64,000 nt of DNA, from positions 310,001-374,000 of the forward strand of contig CBDCYF010000005.1 in NCBI GenBank assembly GCA_965224065.1, read 5' to 3'. Under the pieces are notes generated by a model that was not told where the DNA came from, did no database searches, and saw nothing but the letters and a program-made list of their open reading frames with translations. Both the position numbers and the translations under genes were made by a program. Position 1 is the first letter of the stretch, and each line of letters starts with the position of its first letter. Positions 40,501-46,300 of this stretch are shown in pieces. Origin of the DNA: JAOTZA01 sp965224065. Lineage in GTDB: Bacteria; Acidobacteriota; Thermoanaerobaculia; Multivoradales; JAHEKO01.

Positions 40501-43094
40501 CGGGTGGTCCGAAGACCATTAGCGACGAGGCCAGTGAGGCCGAGTGCGGTCAGATCTGCGACATCCAGATCGATCGCCAGGTTTCCTGTGACGGCGGGAC
40601 GAGCTTTGTCGATGTGGGTTTTGACGACGAGCCGGTGGTCGAGGCGTGCGACGGTAACGATCCGGGTCCGGTAAAGATCCGGTGGGTGGCTCGCAACAAC
40701 TCGACGACGGAGAACCTGAACTGCTTCCTGACGGATGGCAACCCGAACGTGAACGTGAGCGACACGCCGGTCGATCTACCGCCCGCAGGGGTCACGGACG
40801 TGATCCTGATGAGCGAGATCGCCGAGTGCAGCGAGCTGTTCGTGGACGAGGAGGGCTCCCTGGAGGGTGTGCAGGCGGTTCTGGTTTGCGAGTGCAAGGA
40901 CGACGAGACCAACGAGGTCTTTGGTGGGGACACCGACGTCGACAACGCCGGTTTCAGCTGCCAAGAAGACATCTGTCTGCCGAAGCTCAGCTTCGAGGAG
41001 CTGTCCGCGGGTGACATCGTGACCGAGCAGTACGCCGGTCTTGGGATCCACGTGACGACGGACGATCCGGTCAACCACCCGGCGATGATCTTCGACAGCT
41101 CCAACCCGACGGGTGAGGACCCGGATCTGGGGACACCGAATGTGGACTTTGGCGGTCCGGGTGTGGGTGTTGGCGGCGGTTTTGGCCAAGCGGGTCAGAA
41201 CTCGGTGCCGCTGGGCAAGGTGCTGATCATTTCCGAGGACGCAGACTCGAGCGATCCGGACGACAACGCCGGGGGTGGCACGATCATCTTTACCTTTGAC
41301 GAGGCGGTCGAGCTGCATTCGGTGGGGATCCTCGATATCGACGGCACCGAGTCGATGGGTACGGTGACCGCGTTTGACGGCGGTGGCGGTGTTCTGGCGA
41401 GCGCCGATATGCAGCCTTTGGGCGACAACAGCTACCAGGACGTAGTGGTCGAGGCGAGCAATGTTCGCCGGATCGAGGTGTGGTTCCCGTCGAGCGGTTC
41501 GGTGACGAGCATCGTGTTCTGTCCCGAGTTCTGCGTCGAAGAGGCGATCAACGATCCTCGGGTGCAGCCGAACGAGGCGGGTCACGCGTTCTATCTGCCG
41601 GGTATCTCGACCGAGTTCATCTTCGAGCCATCGGGTAGCTTTGTGGAGTTCGACGACGGTACGGCGAAGCTGACCGGTACGATCCGCAACCTGCTGGATC
41701 TAGATGAGGCGTTCACGGTCGACGTGAACTTCAGTGGCCGTACCGACATTGCTCCGGCGGGCAGCCCGAAGAAGGAGCTTCAGGCGAGCGCCTACTCGGA
41801 GAACGGTGGACCGATCGACACGTCGACCTGGCACTACTACCCGGTGTGGGACGGTACGTTGACGGGTATCGACGCGTTTGCGGGCGCCGAGCTGTTGATC
41901 GAGCGTACGGGTCCGTCGTTCCAGGTGGGCAAGGGTGCCAACAACAAGAACACGAACCCTGGTGGTTCGGGTTGGTTCCTGTGGTGGGTGCTGAGTCAGC
42001 CGGACGACACGAGTCGTTATCTCCAGTTGGAAGGCCAGGGCGACATCAACATCGACATTCTTTGCGAGTGCATCGACGACGTGTGTGTGCCGATGACGTG
42101 GCTGGACGACTTCGAGAGCGGCGGTTTCGAGGGTGGTACGGGGATGTGGTCGGGTCCGTGGATGGAGAACGATCCGGAGCAGGGAGGCGAGGGCCCGAAT
42201 GCCGGGCAGGTCCAGGTCGTGTTGATGAACGGCACGTACTGGCTTCGTTTGGACGACCAGCCGGACACGTACGGTGAGCCGAGCGCGAAGCGTACGGCGG
42301 ACTTGAGCGGCAAGCTTTCGGCGACCCTGATGTTCAACTGGAAGGCCGGCTGGGAGGTCGACAAGGACGACGAGGTGGTGGTGGAGATCGCCGGCCATCC
42401 GGACGGTCCGTACACGGTGCTCAAGACGTTTACGGGCTTCTGGGGCTCGGCGACTGGCGATGAGAGCTTCGACATCACTCAGTGGATCTCTTCGTCGACG
42501 ACCGTGAGGTTCCGGATCACGCAGAACTACGGCGGCTGGGAGGAGTTCTTCTTTGTCGACAACCTCAAGATCCAAGGTGAATGCGTAGTCGATTGCGTGC
42601 CAATGAACTGGTCCGACGATCTGGCAAGCAACACCTACGGCGGCGGCTCGGGGATGTGGCTAGGGCCGTGGATCGAAGACGATCCAACCGGCGGTAGCCA
42701 GGACCCATATTCGGGTCAGGTACAGGTAGTCGGCGGCGATCTTCGCCTCGACGACGCTCCGGACAGCGGCTACCATCCCAGTGTCCGCCGCAGCGTCAAC
42801 CTTTCCGGCAAGGAAACGGCGACCCTCAAGTTTGACTGGCACCTGGGTTGGTGGGTAGAACCCGACGACGCGGTGGTCGTCGAGATTTCGACCGACGGGA
42901 TGAACTATGACGTGCTCAAGACGTTTACCGGGTACACGGAAATGGCGGAGGGATGGGAGATGTTCGATATCACCCAGTGGATCTCATCGTCGACCACCAT
43001 CCGGTTCCGGGTCTCCAACAAGTATGGAGCCGAAGAAGAGTTCTTCTTTGTCGACTTCATCGAGATCAACGGCGAATGTCCGCCGGATCCCTAG
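22524..43094 (+). CDS. Giant secreted Cys-rich repeat protein 1
   Basis: About 6,856 residues, acidic and Cys-rich. AAGGGGG 5 nt before ATG 22524 fixes the start. The signal peptide (VGLALALVTLAGAP, ending VHAQ) sits behind a long n-region. A unique N-terminal domain (ACNSDLTAIFNGIGLNL) follows. Alternating beta-sandwich-like modules come next: a DUF11-like type (KECTASQDAQGNYTYEV) and a DKQVSCDGG type. Twelve near-identical 237-residue units each carry 12 cysteines. Later come a TPGFWKNH domain (~36160-36490), two copies of a ~788-residue block (FEELSAGDIVTEQYAGLGI lectin-like, an EFDDGTAKLTGT domain and a jelly-roll DDFESGGFEGG domain), and a third, divergent jelly-roll. There is no C-terminal sorting signal or membrane anchor. 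The surface or adhesin-like role is inferred. Confidence 0.9.
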   Translation: MRETAEKPNCHCTCALSAFLCPDPRGRSQRGRLSTGSMGLVKALGVGLALALVTLAGAPAVHAQACNSDLTAIFNGIGLNLTSPPAQVQIAIDNDSVFDQFFPAVYFRPNCLSVDSTKPASDDASCALDNGLGGFARPFALDELSVTHDCPGVTDDFDLVLDPEGLRTIEFFPNGVILPPLSSCTISFDLLIDNFPDGFIPPDQGDTTVLQIAGQEGECLNEGEPGTSGNLKSSSVDTGGTSFAQQTCGAAVDKQVSCDGGATWHDVAGVDDADGLQAAGCTGWGGSSPPEVKVRYVATNLSANNNTSGNALENCTLVDSNGLVPGAPPIGTLGDGFDGFIGFGAGGTAALQCSDEFAQMEPNTATLVCECPADSGGPQVQVTVTDQAEIECQEPAIQVVKSCEVDPEFGGPYEYFVSVANPVNPSGASLQNCVISDPGASCDGQSIPGVLAPGESSADVSCISDSDVNTATVTCEIVDAFDEQGQPKTISDEATAECCAVQIDKRISCSGGGPGTYFDKGFDDGVADGCVGWLGDSEMMVAYVARTTKNVSCTITDSNPLVPDPETTFEFGPGGNVILHFSPLLECSEELLEGEPDTATLSCECVDLAETFAEDSDTATIIDCQEPPVLGLDKQCEPGFNSQSGLFEYTLTISNDAVAGAANLVNCVVSDQDASCDGAVVAGPIAPGSNTAVQCDSSEITNEASVTCEIEGAFDGQGNPKTVENESNVAQCDVECREVRVDKQISCDGGVTWVDTGFGDAQPGDDDPTGNGVVGCTGWFDPADPSVGQEIKVRYLVDAPGDGTLENCTLTDSNPAIPAAPLIGDLPPDFNGVVFETPLLECSAVLPGEPDTATLSCDCPLGADPSVSTDTDQATLNGCEEPSLEVSKSCEVDPEFGGPYEYFVTATNPANANGASLQNCVISDPGASCDGQSIPGVLAPGESSADVSCISDSDVNTATVTCEIVGAFDAQGQPKTISNEATAECCAVQIDKRVSCTGGGPGTYLDRGFEDGVIEGCTGWLGDSEIMMAYVARTTKNVSCTLTDSNPLIPDPNTTFEFGPGGNVIIHYSPLLECTEELLEGEPDTATLSCECVDQPEQTASDDDTATINGCEEPALEVVKECTASQDAQGNYTYEVSFENPANANGATLANCVVSDPGASCDGETFAGPFAPGQGDTTTCTSTSSSNTATVTCDIVGSNPRGGPPKTVSSEDTGECIELDKQVSCDGGLTWHDVTGSDDADGFQTEGCTGWFDPSDPSVGQEIKFRYIARPGGDVTDCVLTDSNGVVIGAPIQIGDLVGGSDDVIYETDLLECNEQLLNGEPNTGTLTCTGSSGETVSDDDTATVEGCLEPSLEVSKSCEVDPEFGGPYEYFVTATNPANANGASLQNCVISDPGASCDGQSIPGILAPGESSAEVSCVSDSDVNTATVTCEIVGAFDAQGQPKTISNEATAECCAVQIDKRVSCTGGGPGTYLDRGFEDGVIEGCTGWLGDSEIMMAYVARTTKNVSCTLTDSNPLIPDPDTTFEFGPGGNVIIHFSPLLECTEELLEGEPDTATLSCECVDQPEQTASDDDTATINGCEEPALEVVKECTASQDAQGNYTYEVSFENPANANGATLANCVLSDPGASCDGETFAGPFAPGQGDTTTCTSTSSSNTATVTCDIVGSNPRGGPPKTVSSEDTGECIELDKQVSCDGGLTWHDVTGSDDADGFQTEGCTGWFDPSDPSVGQEIKFRYIARPGGDVTDCVLTDSNGVVIGAPIQIGDLVGGSDDVIYETDLLECNEQLLNGEPNTGTLTCTGSGGETVSDSDTATVEGCLEPALEVAKECTASQDAQGNYTYEVSFENPANANGATLANCVISDPGASCDGETFAGPFAPGQGDTTTCTSTSSSNTATVTCDIVDAFDAQGQPKTVSSEDTAECIELDKQVSCDGGLTWHDVTGSDDADGFQTEGCTGWFDPSDPSVGQEIKFRYIARPGGDVTDCVLTDSNGVVIGAPIQIGDLVGGSDDVIYETDLLECNEQLLNGEPNTGTLTCTGSGGETVSDSDTATVEGCLEPALEVAKECTASQDAQGNYTYEVSFENPANANGATLANCVVSDPGASCDGETFAGPFAPGQGDTTTCTSTSSSNTATVTCDIVDAFDAQGQPKTVTDEDTAECIELDKQVSCDGGLTWHDVTGSDDADGFQTEGCTGWFDPSDPSVGQEIKFRYIARPGGDVTDCVLTDSNGVVIGAPIQIGDLVGGSDDVIYETDLLECNEQLLNGEPNTGTLTCTGSGGETVSDSDTATVEGCLEPALEVAKECTASQDAQGNYTYEVSFENPANANGATLANCVISDPGASCDGETFAGPFAPGQGDTTTCTSTSSSNTATVTCDIVDAFDAQGQPKTVTDEDTAECIELDKQVSCDGGLTWHDVTGSDDADGFQTEGCTGWFDPSDPSVGQEIKFRYIARPGGDVTDCVLTDSNGVVIGAPIQIGDLVGGSDDVIYETDLLECNEQLLNGEPNTGTLTCTGSGGETVSDSDTATVEGCLEPALEVAKECTASQDAQGNYTYEVSFENPANANGATLANCVVSDPGASCDGETFAGPFAPGQGDTTTCTSTSSSNTATVTCDIVDAFDAQGQPKTVTDEDTAECIELDKQVSCDGGLTWHDVTGSDDADGFQTEGCTGWFDPSDPSVGQEIKFRYIARPGGDVTDCVLTDSNGVVIGAPIQIGDLVGGSDDVIYETDLLECNEQLLNGEPNTGTLTCTGSGGETVSDSDTATVEGCLEPALEVAKECTASQDAQGNYTYEVSFENPANANGATLANCVVSDPGASCDGETFAGPFAPGQGDTTTCTSTSSSNTATVTCDIVDAFDAQGQPKTVTDEDTAECIELDKQVSCDGGLTWHDVTGSDDADGFQTEGCTGWFDPSDPSVGQEIKFRYIARPGGDVTDCVLTDSNGVVIGAPIQIGDLVGGSDDVIYETDLLECNEQLLNGEPNTGTLTCTGSGGETVSDSDTATVEGCLEPALEVAKECTASQDAQGNYTYEVSFENPANANGATLANCVVSDPGASCDGEVFAGPFAPGQGDTTTCTSTSSSNTATVTCDIVDAFDAQGQPKTVTSEDTGECIELDKQVSCDGGLTWHDVTGSDDADGFQTEGCTGWFDPSDPSVGQEIKFRYIARPGGDVTDCVLTDSNGVVIGAPIQIGDLVGGSDDVIYETDLLECNEQLLNGEPNTGTLTCTGSGGETVSDSDTATVEGCLEPALEVAKECTASQDAQGNYTYEVSFENPANANGATLANCVVSDPGASCDGETFAGPFAPGQGDTTTCTSTSSSNTATVTCDIVDAFDAQGQPKTVTDEDTAECIELDKQVSCDGGLTWHDVTGSDDADGFQTEGCTGWFDPSDPSVGQEIKFRYIARPGGDVTDCVLTDSNGVVIGAPIQIGDLVGGSDDVIYETDLLECNEQLLNGEPNTGTLTCTGSGGETVSDSDTATVEGCLEPALEVAKECTASQDAQGNYTYEVSFENPANANGATLANCVVSDPGASCDGETFAGPFAPGQGDTTTCTSTSSSNTATVTCDIVDAFDAQGQPKTVTDEDTAECIELDKQVSCDGGLTWHDVTGSDDADGFQTEGCTGWFDPSDPSVGQEIKFRYIARPGGDVTDCVLTDSNGVVIGAPIQIGDLVGGSDDVIYETDLLECNEQLLNGEPNTGTLTCTGSGGETVSDSDTATVEGCLEPALEVAKECTASQDAQGNYTYEVSFENPANANGATLANCVVSDPGASCDGETFAGPFAPGQGDTTTCTSTSSSNTATVTCDIVDAFDAQGQPKTVTDEDTAECIELDKQVSCDGGLTWHDVTGSDDADGFQTEGCTGWFDPSDPSVGQEIKFRYIARPGGDVTDCVLTDSNGVVIGAPIQIGDLVGGSDDVIYETDLLECNEQLLNGEPNTGTLTCTGSGGETVSDSDTATVEGCLEPALEVAKECTASQDAQGNYTYEVSFENPANANGATLANCVVSDPGASCDGETFAGPFAPGQGDTTTCTSTSSSNTATVTCDIVDAFDAQGQPKTVTDEDTAECIELDKQVSCDGGLTWHDVTGSDDADGFQTEGCTGWFDPSDPSVGQEIKFRYIARPGGDVTDCVLTDSNGVVIGAPIQIGDLVGGSDDVIYETDLLECNEQLLNGEPNTGTLTCTGSGGETVSDSDTATVEGCLEPALEVAKECTASQDAQGNYTYEVSFENPANANGATLANCVVSDPGASCDGETFAGPFAPGQGDTTTCTSTSSSNTATVTCDIVDAFDAQGQPKTVTDEDTAECIELDKQVSCDGGLTWHDVTGSDDADGFQTEGCTGWFDPSDPSVGQEIKFRYIARPGGDVTDCVLTDSNGVVIGAPIQIGDLVGGSDDVIYETDLLECNEQLLNGEPNTGTLTCTGSGGETVSDSDTATVEGCLEPALEVTKECTDAQDPDGNFIYTLTVSNPANANGATLANCVISDPEASCDGEIVAGPLAPGASQEVECSSASSSNTATVTCDIVDAFDAQGQPKTVTDEDDDTCEIPDLMVSKECSTAIFDFCPRTPGFWKNHRSEWPVDSLELGGVLYNDTELMAFLDYGGSDGSLKLARHLVATKFNLLSNADPLIQPIVDAADAFLAIHPPGSNPQGADLEEALALKDALDFYNNTDCEFGQHPTTSASEVTITVENTSTNVTLTNCVVTDELAPDCDTTIASLAPGEIETITCIAPDLTTSTLNEVSVTCDIENSSETITETAEDLCEVDVCEVIVDKQVDCGDGFIDIGDVDETCSAPLGSPVTIRWLASAGPNNTIDLVECVLTDSNGVALGDPFMVGSPIDPTTIDLELTRTEKECGELFAGGEPDTARLVCQCAGQPDPMFTVEDRDIGSFTCEVPAVEVDKTCTGSQDAQGNYTYEVSFLNPVNPSGATLENCVISDPGASCDGQVFAGPFAPGQGDTTTCTSPSSSNTATVTCDIVGSGPPGGPANTVSDEDSAQCIELDKQVSCDGGLTWHDVTGSDDADGFQTEGCTGWFDPSDPSVGQEIKFRYIARPGGDVTDCVLTDSNGVVIGAPIQIGDLVGGSDDVIYETDLLECNEELLNGEPNTGTLTCTGSGGETVSDSDTATVEGCLEPGLEVSKTCEPDTASPGGSLWTVTVTNPANANGATLDNCQVDDVEIDGCDGVVGPLAPGESAELSCASSDVLENTVQVTCDIVGAFDAQGQPKTISDEASEAECGQICDIQIDRQVSCDGGTSFVDVGFDDEPVVEACDGNDPGPVKIRWVARNNSTTENLNCFLTDGNPNVNVSDTPVDLPPAGVTDVILMSEIAECSELFVDEEGSPEGVQAVLVCECKDEETNEVFDEDTDVDNAGFHCDEEICPPKLNFEELSAGDIVTEQYAGLGIHVTTDDPVNHPAMIFDSSNPTGEDPDLGTPNVDFGGPGVGVGGGFGQAGQNSVPLGKVLIISEDADSSDPDDNAGGGTIIFTFDEAVELHSVGILDIDGTESMGTVTAFDGGGGVLASADMQPLGDNSYQDVVVEASNVRRIEVWFPSSGSVTSIVFCPEFCVEEAINDPRVQPNEAGHAFYLPGISTEFIFEPSGSFVEFDDGTAKLTGTIRNLLDLDEAFTVDVNFSGRTDIAPAGSPKKELQASAYSENGGPIDTSTWHYYPVWDGTLTGIDAFAGAELLIERTGPSFQVGKGANNKNTNPGGSGWFLWWVLSQPDDTSRYLQLEGQGDINIDILCECIDDVCVPMTWLDDFESGGFEGGTGMWSGPWMENDPEQGGEGPNAGQVQVVLMNGTYWLRLDDQPDTYGEPSAKRTADLSGKLSATLMFNWKAGWEVDKDDEVVVEIADHPDGPYTVLKTFTGFWGSATGDESFDITQWISSSTTVRFRITQNYGGWEEFFFVDNLKIQGECVEPVIADLEVSKTCEPDTALPGGSLWTVTVTNPANANGATLDNCQVDDVEIDGCDGVVGPLAPGESAELSCASSDVLENTVQVTCDIVGSVDPQTGGPKTISDEASEAECGQICDIQIDRQVSCDGGTSFVDVGFDDEPVVEACDGNDPGPVKIRWVARNNSTTENLNCFLTDGNPNVNVSDTPVDLPPAGVTDVILMSEIAECSELFVDEEGSLEGVQAVLVCECKDDETNEVFGGDTDVDNAGFSCQEDICLPKLSFEELSAGDIVTEQYAGLGIHVTTDDPVNHPAMIFDSSNPTGEDPDLGTPNVDFGGPGVGVGGGFGQAGQNSVPLGKVLIISEDADSSDPDDNAGGGTIIFTFDEAVELHSVGILDIDGTESMGTVTAFDGGGGVLASADMQPLGDNSYQDVVVEASNVRRIEVWFPSSGSVTSIVFCPEFCVEEAINDPRVQPNEAGHAFYLPGISTEFIFEPSGSFVEFDDGTAKLTGTIRNLLDLDEAFTVDVNFSGRTDIAPAGSPKKELQASAYSENGGPIDTSTWHYYPVWDGTLTGIDAFAGAELLIERTGPSFQVGKGANNKNTNPGGSGWFLWWVLSQPDDTSRYLQLEGQGDINIDILCECIDDVCVPMTWLDDFESGGFEGGTGMWSGPWMENDPEQGGEGPNAGQVQVVLMNGTYWLRLDDQPDTYGEPSAKRTADLSGKLSATLMFNWKAGWEVDKDDEVVVEIAGHPDGPYTVLKTFTGFWGSATGDESFDITQWISSSTTVRFRITQNYGGWEEFFFVDNLKIQGECVVDCVPMNWSDDLASNTYGGGSGMWLGPWIEDDPTGGSQDPYSGQVQVVGGDLRLDDAPDSGYHPSVRRSVNLSGKETATLKFDWHLGWWVEPDDAVVVEISTDGMNYDVLKTFTGYTEMAEGWEMFDITQWISSSTTIRFRVSNKYGAEEEFFFVDFIEINGECPPDP
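25164..27977 (+). repeat. Two 1,407-bp composite units in giant gene 1
   Basis: Each unit is a 696-bp module beginning EPSLEVSKSCEVDPEFGG plus a 711-bp module (25164-26570 and 26571-27977). The same composite occurs three times in giant gene 2. The last 711-bp module is also the first unit of the following twelve-unit array. Confidence 0.85.
27267..35798 (+). repeat. Twelve tandem 711-bp units
   Basis: Units start at 27267 and recur every 711 bp exactly (27978, 28689, and so on to 35088), filling 8,532 bp in frame. Copies differ by a few substitutions, for example GSNPRGGPP against DAFDAQGQP in the first unit and VVSDPG against VISDPG. Each encodes 237 residues with 12 cysteines. A diverged thirteenth half-unit (KECTDAQDPDGNF) follows. 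Confidence 0.95.
37875..42590 (+). repeat. Tandem 2.36-kb internal duplication in giant gene 1
   Basis: The block beginning LEVSKTCEPDTA at 37875 is repeated from 40239 at almost identical nucleotide sequence. The offset is 2,364 bp, becoming 2,367 bp after a one-codon difference (GAFDAQGQP against GSVDPQTGGP). Both copies carry DUF11-like, IQIDRQVSCDGG, lectin-like and jelly-roll segments. Confidence 0.9.
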
Positions 43095-43146
43095 GTCGCT
43101 TTAGGTTGGATCTTTCGATTCACCTTACACACGGTGAAGCTTATCT

Positions 43147-43175
43147 GCCCGGGACTTTCCCGGGCTTTTTCTTTT
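43147..43175 (+). terminator. Rho-independent terminator of giant gene 1
   Basis: GCCCGGGA-CTT-TCCCGGGC is a perfect 8-bp stem followed by TTTTTCTTTT, 52 nt after the stop codon. Confidence 0.92.
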
Positions 43176-43313
43176 GGGGGATATGCACTTACTGCAAATT
43201 ACCGATTACATTACTGATTTAGTCATGACGCCAATCTGATCACATTCACGGCCGAGAGGACTGTAAGAACGAGCCTTCATTTCGGATCAAACCGCAATAC
43301 CAAGGGGTTGCAA

Positions 43314-46300
43314 ATGCCTACTGCACCTACAGAGAACTTAACCCGCCGCTGTACAAATTCGCCGTCTGTGACGTTTTCGACCGTCGCTTGGGTCCGGCGT
43401 TGGGCAAGGGCCGGCTCTAGCTTCTGGAAGGTGGCACAAGTGGGTCTTGCCGTTGTCTGGGTTTTTCTGGCGAGTGCTCCGGTTGCCCATGCGCAGGCCT
43501 GTAACTCGGACCTGACCGCTATTTTTAACGGAGTTGGTCTCAACCTGACGTCGCCCCCCGCGCAGGTTCAGATCATCATCGACAACGATTCGGTGTTCGA
43601 TCAATTTTTCCCCACCGTCTATTTCCGGCCCAACTGTCTGTCGGTCGACTCGGCCAGGCCGGCGTCCGACGATGCATCGTGTGTGCTCGACAATGGGCTG
43701 GGTGGGTTCGCCCGCCCGTTTGCCTTGGACGAGTTGAGCGTGTCGCACGACTGTCCCGGAGTCACAGATGACTTCGACCTGGCCTTGGACCCCGAAGGGC
43801 TTCGTACGATCGAGTTTTTCCCCAACGGGGTCATCCTGCCGCCGCTGTCATCCTGCACCATTAGCTTCGATCTTCTGATCGACAACTTCCCCGACGGCTT
43901 CATCCCCCCCGACCAGGGGGACACCACCGTCCTGCAGACCGCCGGTCACGAGAGTGAATGCCTCAACGAAGGCGAACCGGGCACATCGGGGAATCTGAAA
44001 TCGTCCTCGGTGGACAGCGGTGGTACCGCGTTTGCGCAGCAGACCTGCGGGGCAGCGGTTGACAAACAGGTGTCGTGTGACGGCGGCGCGACCTGGCATG
44101 ACGTTGCGGGGGTCGACGACGCTGACGGTCTGCAGGCGGCTGGCTGTACTGGTTGGGGTGGTTCCAGCCCTCCGGAGGTAAAGGTTCGGTACGTCGCGAC
44201 GAACCTCTCGGCCAACAACAACACTTCGGGCAACGCACTGGAGAACTGCACCTTGGTGGATTCGAACGGCTTGGTGCCGGGGGCGCCACCGATCGGCACG
44301 CTGGGTGACGGTTTTGACGGGTTTATCGGCTTTGGGGCCGGTGGGACGGCGGCGCTGCAGTGCTCGGACGAGTTTGCACAGATGGAGCCGAACACGGCGA
44401 CCCTGGTTTGCGAATGCCCGGCGGATTCCGGCGGTCCGCAGGTTCAAGTGACGGTGACGGACCAGGCGGAGATCGAATGTCAGGAGCCGGCGATTCAGGT
44501 GATCAAGTCTTGCGAGGTGGATCCTGAGTTTGGCGGTCCGTACGAGTACTTCGTCAGCGTGGTGAACCCGGTGAACCCGAGCGGCGCGAGCCTGCAGAAC
44601 TGTGTGATCTCGGATCCGGGGGCCTCGTGCGATGGTCAGTCGATTCCTGGGATTCTGGCTCCGGGTGAGAGCTCGGCGGAGGTTTCCTGCGTCAGCGATT
44701 CGGACGTCAACACGGCGACGGTGACGTGCGAGATCGTGGGTGCGTTCGACGCTCAGGGTCAACCGAAGACGATCAGCGACGAGGCGACGGCGGAGTGCTG
44801 TGCGGTGCAGATCGACAAGCGGGTCTCGTGCACGGGCGGTGGTCCGGGCACGTATCTGGACCGTGGTTTCGAGGACGGTGTGATCGAGGGTTGCACGGGT
44901 TGGTTGGGCGACTCGGAGATCATGATGGCGTATGTGGCGCGCACGACGAAGAACGTCAGCTGCACGCTGACGGACTCGAACCCGTTGATTCCGGACCCGG
45001 ACACGACGTTCGAGTTTGGTCCGGGCGGGAACGTGATCATCCACTTCTCGCCGCTTCTGGAGTGCACTGAGGAGCTGTTGGAAGGGGAGCCGGACACGGC
45101 GATGCTGAGCTGCGAGTGTGTGGATCAGCCGGAGCAGACGGCGAGCGACGAGGATTCGGCGACGGTCAACGGCTGCGAGGAGCCGGCGTTGGAGGTGATG
45201 AAGGAGTGCACGGCGTCCCCTGACGCCCAGGGCAACTTTACCTACGAGGTGTCGTTTGAGAACCCGGCCAACGCCAACGGGGCGACGCTCGCGAACTGTG
45301 TGCTCTCGGATCCTGGTGCTTCGTGCGACGGGGAGGTATTTGCGGGTCCATTTGCGCCGGGAGCCGGGGATACGACGACGTGCACGAGCGCGAGCTCGTC
45401 GAGCACGGTGACGGTGACGTGCGACATCGTGGGTTCGAACCCGCGGGGAGGCGCGCCGAAGACGCTGTCGAGCGAGGACACGGCGGAGTGCATCGAGCTG
45501 GACAAGCAGGTTTCCTGCGACGGTGGTTTGACGTGGCACGACGTGACGGGTTCGGACGATGCGGACGGGTTCCAGACCGAGGGTTGCACGGGTTGGTTCG
45601 ATCCGTCGGATCCGTCGGTGGGCCAGGAGATCAAGTTCCGCTACATCGCGCGTGTGGGCGGTGACGTGACGGGTTGTGTGTTGACGGACTCGAACGGTGT
45701 GGTGATCGGTGCCCCGATCCAGATCGGGGATCTGGCGGGTGGCACGGATGACGTGATCTACGAGACGGATCTTCTGGAGTGCAACCAGGCGTTGCTGGAC
45801 GGCGAGCCGAACACGGGTACCTTGACGTGTACGGGTAGCGGTGGGGAGACGGTCTCCGACGACGACACGGCGACGGTCGAGGGTTGCTTCGAGCCGTCGT
45901 TGGAGGTTTCGAAGTCTTGCGAGGTGGATCCTGAGTTCGGCGGTCCGTACGAGTACTTCGTCACGGCGACAAACCCGGCGAACGCCAACGGGGCGAGCCT
46001 TCAGAGCTGTGTGATCAGTGACCCGGGGGCCTCGTGCGATGGTCAGTCGATTCCTGGGATTCTGGCTCCGGGTGAGAGCTCGGCGGAGGTTTCCTGCGTC
46101 AGCGATTCGGACGTCAACACGGCGACGGTGACGTGCGAGATCGTGGGTGCGTTCGACGCTCAGGGTCAACCGAAGACGATCAGCAACGAGGCGACGGCGG
46201 AGTGCTGCGCGGTGCAGATCGACAAGCGGGTCTCGTGCACGGGCGGTGGTCCGGGCACGTATCTGGACCGTGGTTTCGAGGACGGTGTGATCGAGGGTTG

